Assembly: GCA_015680685.1 (NCBI GenBank)
Contig: MNCI01026513.1
Coordinates: 1 to 64,000, forward strand
Reading direction: 5' to 3'
Length of the DNA: 64,000 bases
Source of the DNA: Gnetum montanum
Taxonomy: Eukaryota; Streptophyta; Gnetopsida; Gnetales; Gnetaceae
Shown here: piece after piece, positions 11,701 to 19,329 of the stretch
Position numbering within the stretch: position 1 is the first letter of the stretch
Layout of the letters: each line of letters starts with the position of its first letter
The notes under the pieces: generated by a model
Told to the model about the DNA's origin: nothing
Seen by the model: the letters and a program-made list of their open reading frames with translations, nothing else
Database searches by the model: none
Translations under genes and position numbers: made by a program

Positions 11701-12054
11701 TCGGGTGATGACATGGAGGAATGCACAGCAGCTCTTCCAAGAAACTGGTGTGCCCAAGAAACAAAAATACAAAGGTTCGTGTATGTAGCAACCACTCAAC
11801 AAGAGAATACCCAGTGGTTGACAGCTAATCAAGATAGCAACCCAACAACATGCATGGAACGAGCTGAGGGAATAACTCGTGCCAACAACAAGGGCATAGA
11901 CACATTGGAGTATGAGCATCATCGACTTCCACCCCTTAGTGTAAGAACATCAATGGGGAGAAGTTGGGAACTTTTACAAAATTCAAATAGACACTCATTA
12001 TTTCAGATCTCTCCCTTTCCATTCAGTCATGGGGGAGATTGCCACCTATCCTAA
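8713..12054 (+). pseudogene. gag-pro: gag-protease frame with five premature stops
   Basis: A single frame runs from ATG 8713 (MSSSSSHKS) to the stop at 12054 with no frameshift, interrupted only by stops at 8887, 9910, 10438, 10879 and 11377. The order is: an N-terminal region; a charged His/Ser/Arg-rich linker (9290-9600); the capsid-like retrotransposon gag region ending WSTMLELFNNKYQ (~9650-9905); a helical region (9913-10440); a CEIC..H..CC zinc-knuckle-like motif (~10531); a Pro/Tyr-rich tract; and an aspartic protease with LLDSGSG near 11341-11370 and FPIIMGRPWL. The protease DSG is intact. Gag would assemble particles and the protease would mature them. Each stop is one C-to-T step from CAG or CGA, so the protein was continuous not long ago. 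Start ATG 8713 was chosen because the element ending at 58218 begins with the same MSSSSHK. Confidence 0.85.
12022..12040 (+). other. Internal polypurine tract
   Basis: CAGTCATGGGGGAGAT resembles the terminal PPT at 13911 and matches the motif beyond integrase in the full-length element (50188-50206, minus). It marks where pol has been cut out. A second plus-strand priming site is a plausible role. Confidence 0.6.
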
Positions 12055-13559
12055 TCATTTGGGGCCCTCAGTTCTTTTTAGTTTTTATTTTACACATTTT
12101 TGTTTTACAAATTTCTTTAACTTTTCTTGCTTTTTTTTTACAACATCGTTATACTTTTTCATTTTTTGTGTGTGTTTGTGTGATGTTATCCACCTTGTAA
12201 GTTTCTCACCTAATAAGTGTTCTTCACGATGGTATGAACTATTTTTGTACTGATTTCTAATGTTTGGTTTTTCCCTTTAAGTCATGATGTTGATACTAAG
12301 GTATGTTTCTTTTAATATAGCAGATAATGAGTCCACTTCATCCATCCATACATAAGTTCTATGGTCTCTCTCGGCTTGGAAATGTACAGTCTCTTCCTAA
12401 ATAAGAACTCTAACGAATTGGTGACTGGGTATTTCTCAAACTAAGGAAGGACTCAAGGTTTGAAAAGGGTGTGACTTCAAGGGAACTGGATGCATTTGTG
12501 TTGGCCATTCTCTTGGGTGCTTGGATATTTTCTTCTGGAGTTTTCTTACTGTTCTGATGTTACCCAATTATCGAGAAGCTGAGTCAATAAAAATAAGAAG
12601 TCTTTGCATGGTATGGTTCTCACGCATAAAAACACAAAACACAAAATAAAAAAAAAAGAGTGAGAATTCAAAGCACACCCTTTAGATGGAATAATCATTT
12701 GGGCTACAATCATTAGTTATGGAACTAAAAACGTTCCCTCTAACTAAGGCCCTTCTCACTTCCCATTCTCTCCTTCTTTGTTTCGTCGGAATGCTGGTGG
12801 CTCTTTGGAGAGACATTCTTGTTATTCGAGGGGATGGATTGGCCGACTACATTTATGCAAAGTCACTGGATGTGGTTGGTTTGAGGTCGGAGTTGGAATG
12901 AGATTTACCAAGTCACATTAATCATGAAACACATAAGGGGCTATACACCACCTTACTCTTGGGATTCCATTCCATTTTCTTCTCTCCACCCTTCTCTCCA
13001 TTGTTCATCTCATTGCCGGTGGTATCATTAGTGTATATCTTGATAGATGCATTATTTTCTTTTAGGTAAATTCTTGTGTTTAGGACTTTTAACTCTTGTT
13101 CCAAATGACGTTCCCAGAGCCTACGAACTCTTTGAATGTGGGTTTGTCAGGGCATTAAGGGCATGAGCCTACTTTGGGGAGGACCCATAGACATTCCTAT
13201 TTGGTGCACCAATTAAATTCTTTTCCCTAACATTTTTGCAATTAATTTTATTTTGTTCATTTCCATCTTGACATCCATATCATCGACGTTATAGTTGCCT
13301 CTTTTTCTTCATCTTTCTTGTTCTTATTCTTTCTCCATTCTATCATTACTAGAGGTTCGCGATTAGTCATGGGGGTACAGGGCCCAATTTTTTTTGATTT
13401 TCTCCTAACCCCTACACCTTTGATAGTCACCAATATGTATCTCCAGATCTGCAATCAGCCATACCACAACTCAGCCAATGGACCTTTCACCGAAGCAAGG
13501 TATCAACTACATTGGAATTTATTTACCCTTGCTAATATAAGACTGTGTTGTGTGTGCAG
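12055..13559 (+). other. Internal non-coding region before env-like stub
   Basis: Parts align with 49370-50180 (minus) of the full-length element. Examples are GACTTCAAGGGAACT, the TCTTTGCATGGTATGGTTC stretch and the A-rich run after it. A further PPT-like motif, TTAGTCATGGGGGTA, lies near 13364-13378. No substantial open frame. Confidence 0.6.
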
Positions 13560-13745
13560 ATGGCGATCATACAACAATGGATTGGATCTGGCAAGGACAA
13601 TTTGGAATGGAGCGGTGCTAAAGCAGCTATGCAAGGAGCAAGATCGATGGCACACTTATGGATGGACAACGAAAGGCGCAATCTTGGTGTTGGTAGCAGC
13701 AAAACTTATTTCTCTCTCTCGTTCTCTTTCTCAGCTACCAAATGA
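13560..13745 (+). pseudogene. Env-like ORF stub
   Basis: An ATG follows a pyrimidine-poor but acceptor-like TGTGTGCAG, giving about 61 codons starting MAIIQQWIGSG. It sits where the long env-like ORFs begin in the two relatives (starts at 22101 and 49369, minus strand), and one of those also starts MAI. Only the beginning survives, and the rest of the several-hundred-codon ORF is deleted. Similarity beyond position and the first residues is weak, so homology is inferred mainly from layout. Confidence 0.45.
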
Positions 13746-13910
13746 GGTCTAATGTCAATGTAATAAGGTGTTCACTCTTGTTGTCATGAACATCAGTTTT
13801 GTTATGTCTTGTAATGATGATCCATTCACATGTCATCCCATTAGTTCCATTTGAGTCAATAATCCCATACCTTCCCGATATTATTGTAAGGAACTCGAGG
13901 ACGAGTTTTC

Positions 13911-13927
13911 ATTTAGTCATGGGGGTA
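13911..13927 (+). other. Terminal polypurine tract
   Basis: ATTTAGTCATGGGGGTA lies immediately before the 3' LTR start TGATGGGA at 13928. The related elements have the same motif at 46326 and, mutated, at 19144 (both minus). Confidence 0.8.
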
Positions 13928-14827
13928 TGATGGGANNNNNNNNNNNNNNNNNNNNNNNNNNNNNNNNNNNNNNNNNNNNNNNNNNNNNNNNNNNNNNNNN
14001 NNNNNNNNNNNNNNNNNNNNNNNNNNNNNNNNNNNNNNNNNNNNNNNNNNNNNNNNNNNNNNNNNNNNNNNNNNNNNNNNNNNNNNNNNNNNNNNNNNNN
14101 NNNNNNNNNNNNNNNNNNNNNNNNNNNNNNNNNNNNNNNNNNNNNNNNNNNNNNNNNNNNNNNNNNNNNNNNNNNNNNNNNNNNNNNNNNNNNNNNNNNN
14201 NNNNNNNNNNNNNNNNNNNNNNNNNNNNNNNNNNNNNNNNNNNNNNNNNNNNNNNNNNNNNNNNNNNNNNNNNNNNNNNNNNNNNNNNNNNNNNNNNNNN
14301 NNNNNNNNNNNNNNNNNNNNNNNNNNNNNNNNNNNNNNNNNNNNNNNNNNNNNNNNNNNNNNNNNNNNNNNNNNNNNNNNNNNNNNNNNNNNNNNNNNNN
14401 NNNNNNNNNNNNNNNNNNNNNNNNNNNNNNNNNNNNNNNNNNNNNNNNNNNNNNNNNNNNNNNNNNNNNNNNNNNNNNNNNNNNNNNNNNNNNNNNNNNN
14501 NNNNNNNNNNNNNNNNNNNNNNNNNNNNNNNNNNNNNNNNGCTAGGTTAATTAAGACTTAGTTAGTTAGTTAAAGTTAGTAATTAGTCTCTTCGCCCTTC
14601 ACCTCTTTAGCATAGGAGATAAAACCGAAAAGACATAAAAATCATATACCTCAGACTTACTTAACCATACACCGTGACAACTACAAGTAAGTCTGGGAAG
14701 ACAACAAATAATTAACTTTAAGTGTTCCATGAGACGTGTAGGCACTTAGTCTACGGAGTTCGACCAAATCGCACGTGTTACGCTTGTATTCATATGGTTG
14801 AGTGTAAGGGTACCTCACCACTCATCA
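13928..14827 (+). repeat. 3' LTR with assembly gap
   Basis: It opens TGATGGGA, then 605 N (13936-14540), then resumes at a base equivalent to ~8283 of the 5' LTR and ends CTCATCA at 14827. The gap falls entirely inside the LTR, the expected failure point for assembly of paired LTRs. Its N length is about 55 bases longer than the 5' LTR predicts. Confidence 0.85.
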
Positions 14828-15249
14828 CTCAAGTTTCATAGAAACCTATTGTTGATTTCAATGGTTTTCACATGATTATTCATAATTAAAAATGTTAAGG
14901 AAGTCTATCTATTGGTAATTATATACTAAATTTTTAGAATAGATAGCATGTTCGAGGTATTTTAACTATTAATAATTAGTTTGTAACTATTGGTCAACAT
15001 ATAAAAATAATATCTTTTGATAATGTTCATTTTATTAATAGGGTGAGGGCCTCCTCCCTCCTTAATGCTAGTTTTTTCATGGAATGTTGGATTTGCTACT
15101 TGAAAAGAAAAATTTGTCAAAGTTATTGTAAGGATGAAAATCTTAAAAAGGTATCCCAAAATTTTTATGCTCTTTTTGTTAATTTAGATTTGTTTTTCTT
15201 TGTAATCCTCGTTTACTTTTTTTACTTTAAATTGTTATTTATAATAAAT
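14828..15249. other. AT-rich sequence, nothing recognised
   Basis: AT-rich flank to the right of the LTR element. No supported gene, repeat border or RNA. Confidence 0.4.
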
Positions 15250-15475
15250 ATATTTTTAAGGTCCAATCCCCAAAAACACATAACTATCTTTTAACATAGC
15301 AAAACGTATGTATTTAAGGTAATTTAAGGCATGACGTGGCATTCACGGGAGAAAAGGTGCAAAATGCATGTATTTAACGCAATTTAAGGCATACCCTATG
15401 CAATTTCGGCTAAAGGTGTCGGTGTGGGTTTGACGGGATAAAAGTGCAAAAGTTGTGTAAATGGTGAAAGAGTTT
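15250..15475 (+). repeat. Dispersed repeat, copy B (matches ~7380-7565)
   Basis: Same order of motifs as copy A, with the block TATTTAA(G/C)G(T/C)AATTTAAGGCAT present twice (~15308 and ~15370), so the middle of the unit has been duplicated in tandem. It immediately precedes the upstream region of the MpaB-like gene. Confidence 0.6.
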
Positions 15476-15477
15476 CA

Positions 15478-15640
15478 TTTTGATTGTATTTTTTCTAGAC
15501 TCCACTGTTTCTCTGTGTGAACACAAAAATGGTCGTACGGCTGCGTCTTATTGTTGTGTAATTGTATTTTTTGTGGACTCCACCGTTTTGTGCGTGAACA
15601 CAAAATGGTCGTACGGATGCCTCTTATTGTTGGCCGGCCC
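15478..15640 (+). repeat. Tandem duplication, ~80-bp unit
   Basis: Two adjacent copies of a unit containing GATTGTATTTTTT(C/G)T..GACTCCAC and ACACAAAA(A)TGGTCGTACGG. They lie upstream of the MpaB-like gene and are diverged by a few substitutions. Confidence 0.75.
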
Positions 15641-15646
15641 ACGAAA

Positions 15647-15788
15647 CATGAAAACATCTTTGACAGGCGTAGCAGTGTTGCCAACCCACTTGGATAAGAC
15701 CGAAGTATCACAAAAACGAAACATGAAAACATCTTTGACAGGCGTAGCAGTGTTGCCAACCCACTTGGATAAGACCGAAGTATCACAA
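15647..15788 (+). repeat. Tandem duplication, ~71-bp unit
   Basis: Two essentially identical adjacent copies begin CGAAACATGAAAACATC and contain GGCGTAGCAGTGTTGCC. A third, diverged copy lies near 16117-16190. The near identity of the first two means a recent duplication or an assembly effect. Confidence 0.8.
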
Positions 15789-15806
15789 AATTTCTGAAGA
15801 GTAATA

Positions 15807-16520
15807 ATCATTCATGATGAAGCAATGGACTTATAATCATTCATGATGAAGGAATCGGAAGCCCAGAGCACCATAAATTTGTGAATTTTTTTGGTGTCTT
15901 TCGTTGTTTCAATCTTTAAATATAGACACCAAAACGTACAAGGAGGATCCATGAAAATATCTGATAAGCGTGCAGACCAGCAGCTTTGCTCAGCAATATA
16001 ACCGTGTCTCTTCTGCCGACGCTGCTGCACGAGGACTCTGCATTATCACATGGCAACACTGGCGGTGTGGCTGCTGCTGCCGACCCTACTGCTACTCTGG
16101 GCATGTCGACAATACGGAAGTATCCACGAAAATATCTCTGACAAGCCTAGCAGTGCTGCCAACCCACTTCCATAATACTATATCGGAAGAGTAATAACTT
16201 TGTTTATTTAATAAGTCACGATATCATTCATAATCAAGCAATCGGAAGTCCATAGCACCATAAATTTGTGGAATTTTTGGTGTCTTTCCTTGTTTCAATC
16301 TTTTAAATGTAGACACCAAAACGTTGGAAGAGGATCCATGAAAATGTGTGATAAGCGCGCAGACCAGCACCTCTGCTCAGCAATATAACGGTGTCTCTTC
16401 TGCCGACGCTGCTGCTACTCTGGGCATAGCGAGGACTCTGCATTATCACATGGCAATGCTGGGGGTGTGGCTGCTGCTGACGCTACTGCTACTCTGGGCA
16501 TGGCGAAGACTCTGCATTAT
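15807..16520 (+). repeat. Duplicated upstream/5' region of the MpaB-like gene
   Basis: The block 15838-~16110 recurs at 16221-~16500, including GCACCATAAATTTGTG, TAGACACCAAAACGT, GAGGATCCATGAAAAT and the start of the coding region with its leucine-rich membrane segment. The first copy contains a truncated ORF opening MATLAVWLLLPTLLLLW that ends after about 41 codons. The second leads into the full gene and has an extra internal repeat of the CTACTCTGGGCAT..GACTCTGCATTAT segment. A TATA-like TTTAAATATAG at ~15917 is kept only in the first copy; the second reads TTTAAATGTAG. Confidence 0.8.
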
Positions 16521-17467
16521 TCTGCGTCGGAGACACGAGGCGTACATGGCGTCACTGGATCCCGATAAAGACGCCATAGAGCTGAGCAGAATGACCATGT
16601 TTGTGGAATTCCCCTTCCTGTCCTACAAAGCCCTGGAACTCGCACTGTTCCGGGGCTTCGCTGTTCCTTCCATATCCGCCTTCTTCGATAGGACTGGCCA
16701 GATTAGCCAAGCCAACGTGTTCAAAAGATACGACGATACAAACCTGCTCATCGAAGAATTTCTGCTCAACGCCTTGGACACTCCGCGGGGATCGTTAGCG
16801 CTGCGGCACCTCAATTTTCTACATAGCCGCTACCACATCTCCAACCGCGATATGCTGTACACGCTGACGCTGTTCGTGCTGAAGCCGTCGCGGTTCGCCG
16901 CAAAGTTCGGTTACCGGCCATGGACGGACGCGGAGGTCACCGCTTTGCTTAACGTTTGGCGCCGCATTGGCGCGGCGATGGGTGTGAAGGAAATCCCAGA
17001 CACCGCGGCGGACATGGCGGAGTTTCAGCAGCAATACGAACAGAAACACATGCGCTACGCTGACTCGAACCGGCGAGGTCACCATGTGGATTATGCTTTC
17101 GTCGCTACCGCGGCCGCTTTCGTCGGTGGCGCGCCGCGCCGTGCTTGCGCTTATGGACGAGAAGCTGCTGAAAGGCATGGGATTTGAGCGGCAGCCGCTG
17201 TGGGTGGAGAAACTTGTTCATGTCGTTGTACGCTTTTTTGCAGGCACGCTCGTGGCTCTGGTCATGCCGCCGCGGCTGCTGGAATGGTCTACCCAGAGGA
17301 TAGTGCTGGCACCCGATGAGGAGGATGTGAGGAAGATCAGGAAGGTGAGGTTTAATAGGTACGGCGGTGGTGCTTATCCAGAGGGTTACCGCATTCAAGA
17401 TCTTGGTCCAGCCGAGCCCGGTAAGGTTGCCCAATTGCATTGCCCCGTCTCCCGGTTCAGGGTTTGA
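16450..17467 (+). pseudogene. MpaB / rubber-oxygenase-family protein (DUF2236-like), frameshifted
   Basis: This is a GC-rich coding region in AT-rich surroundings. ATG 16450 was chosen because it directly precedes a membrane anchor (MLGVWLLLTLLLLWAWRRL, residues 3-21); the frame is also open upstream to an ATG at 16348. The body resembles the ER-bound oxygenase MpaB/latex-clearing family. Recognisable stretches are FVEFPFLSYKALELALFRGF, DDTNLLIEEF, HLNFLHSRYHISNRDMLYTL, LKPSRF and YRPWTDAEVTALLNVWRRIG. Near 17070-17085 the homology moves to the next frame (RRAVLALMDEKLLKGMGFER) and runs to the stop at 17465. That fits one extra base or a sequencing error. Joined length would be about 339 codons. 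Known family members are b-type-haem oxygenases; the substrate here cannot be told. It could be a recent pseudogene or a live gene with an assembly error. Confidence 0.7.
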
Positions 17468-17718
17468 TTGGTTCAGGGTTTGATTGAATAAGGCTAAGGC
17501 TGCTACACTCTGCCGAAAACGTACTTGTCAATGACTTGAATATAATTCCAGTTATGGATTAAGCGTGTATGTATGTAAGTTGGTTAACCAGCCAACGGTT
17601 ATTTCTCTTGTAGACAACTGTTATTTCTCTTGTAGACAACTGTTTCTAACAACTGTGATGTGGTCTTTTGCATGAGGTGAGAGTGAAGGAGCTTATAACG
17701 CATAGGTTGCCATTCTTG
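17468..17718 (+). other. 3' flank of the MpaB-like gene
   Basis: Likely 3' UTR and flank. A 22-bp direct repeat (TTATTTCTCTTGTAGACAAC plus TG, ~17599-17642) occurs twice in a row. No clear poly(A) signal could be assigned. Confidence 0.4.
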
Positions 17719-18302
17719 TGTTGGGAAAATAAGGGCATAACACCACGAATTGGCTTATGAAGTATTTTCCCACTTGTGTTAAAAGTAGGATATAAACTAA
17801 TGGAGTAGATAGTGGAAGTAAAGTGCAAAATAATAACACCCAATAACACAAGGACTTGTGTGGTTCATCCTTCCTTGGACAAACTCCAAAAAAGTCTTCT
17901 TTCACTAATAAATAGTAGGAATATAGAAATCTCTTTGTAGTCAATTCCTAGAAGCATACAAAATTGACACACATCCTCAAGAAAAAATATTCTTGGAATA
18001 ACAAGGAGAAATCTCACACCCCCTTGGGAAAAATTCCTAGAAACCCAAGCTCACAAGGTTTATTTGTGTGTCTCTCCCTTTGGCCTCTCTTTCTCTTGCT
18101 CATTTCTTGCTTCTCCTTTTCTATGGAAGGGCATTACTCCTTGCTCAACTTGAAGTGATTAGCAAGTAGTGAAGTTAATGGTTTAGCTTGGTTCATGTGA
18201 AACCTCTCCAGCACTTTCTTAATGTATTTCTCTTGTGACAACCATACTTTCCTAGAACTTCTATCCTAGTAAATGCTCACACCAAGGATTTACTTAGCTG
18301 GA
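17719..18302 (-). mobile_element. Ty1/copia fragment: RT end fused to 3' LTR
   Basis: On the minus strand the RT C-terminal part (~18080-18302) reads WLSQEKYIKKVLERFHMN and LLANHFKLSKE, typical of copia. It then breaks into LTR-like sequence ending CCCAACA at 17719 (plus strand TGTTGGGAAAATAAGG). RNase H and most of the LTR 5' part are deleted. Its upstream half continues at 27481, on the far side of the nested element. Stops and a one-base shift at the join show decay. Confidence 0.75.
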
Positions 18303-19143
18303 TGATGAGTGGTGAGGTACCCCTGTTCTCAACCATACAAATATAAGCGTGTACGCGTGATCTGGTTGAACTTTGTAGATGGACTAGTTATGGCATCTAG
18401 ATAGCTACACATTGATCGCAGTTCACTATCTTCCCACCTAGACTAGTAATTGCTTTGTCATGTCTGATTTAGTCCAGTGTGAGGTGTATGATGTGATTGC
18501 TAACACTAGGCTACTCTTAGAGACAATGAAAAATAATCTTGATTAAGCTAATAAGCAATATGAAGTAAAATCTAAACTGGCTTAAGTGCGATGAGCGTCT
18601 GTCCTTAATCATCCATAACCATCTTGAACCTCGTGTACTACTGCTAGTATTACCAAATGCACATTACTTAAGCACTACGAGATATGCTACTAGGTTACCA
18701 ACTAGGTACACTTAAATGTTTGTGATTAAGACATACTCATTTCACATTAATAACAGAAATAGTAAAAGACAATAAAGAAATATAAACTAAGAAAATAATA
18801 AATAATAATTAACCATTAAAGCAATTAAAAGCTAAGTGAAATGTTGTAATGATGGAATAATCTCGGTCTTTATTGTCGATTGAACAAAGGTTTCATATAA
18901 TTACAAGCATCACACTGCAGGCATGCACTTGGGAAGGAATTGAAAATTAACAAAAAGACTCTTAACTCTAATGACTAACTAATGACTTACCAGTTGACTC
19001 CCTTCCTGTGCGCCTGAGTGCTATATTTATAGGCTAACACAGGAATCACGATATCATATATACGATATTGTTACCTAGGCTATAATATCGCGTACCCAAT
19101 ATCAAGTATCCAATATCAGGGCTTGGAAAACCACGATTCATCA
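18303..19143 (-). repeat. 3' LTR of nested element
   Basis: Bounded by TGATGAGT at 18303 and ATTCATCA at 19143. A TATA box and a GATATC-like array lie at its high-coordinate (U3) end. It matches 26616-27480 closely. Confidence 0.87.
19021..19033 (-). promoter_or_regulatory. LTR TATA box (nested element, 3' LTR)
   Basis: The minus strand reads CCTATAAATATAG, downstream of the GATATC array. The 5' LTR has the identical box at 27358-27370. Confidence 0.6.
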
Positions 19144-19160
19144 TACCCTCACAACTAAAT
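19144..19160 (-). other. Terminal polypurine tract (nested element)
   Basis: The minus strand reads ATTTAGTTGTGAGGGTA next to the LTR. It is a mutated form of the ATTTAGTCATGGGGGTA tract seen at 13911. Confidence 0.65.
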
Positions 19161-19329
19161 AAAAACTCTTCCTTGAGTCACAAAAATGAGAAATGAGTTT
19201 ATTTGATTACACAGTGAATAGGTATGGGATTATGGACTGACTATGGATTATTTCATGCTGTAGTGTGGAATTAAAAAAAAACAAAACAAAATTAGGACAT
19301 CAACTCTGAATAAAAAAGACAAAATTATT

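Larger units (their letters stand above)
7724..14827 (+). mobile_element. Non-autonomous Athila-like LTR element with gag-protease only
   Basis: Both LTRs (7724-8569, 13928-14827), the primer site, one gag-protease frame, internal and terminal polypurine tracts and an env-like stub are present. RT, RNase H and integrase are absent. Just past the protease the sequence jumps to the internal PPT, which in the full-length relative lies beyond integrase. The 287 bases of LTR that can be compared (8283-8569 and 14541-14827) differ at roughly 20-25 sites by eye, nearly all transitions, so insertion was neither very recent nor ancient. The candidate target duplication (CTTAG/CTCAA) is imperfect. The design resembles known pol-less gag-bearing LTR elements, which rely on a relative's RT and integrase. 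Confidence 0.88.

Noticed and set aside
13927-14550. Open frame across the N gap
   Set aside because: It consists of N; no sequence supports it.
16601-17440. Several 60-119-codon frames on both strands over the MpaB-like gene
   Set aside because: They are shadows created by the high GC of the real frame; only the two frames joined at ~17075 match the family.
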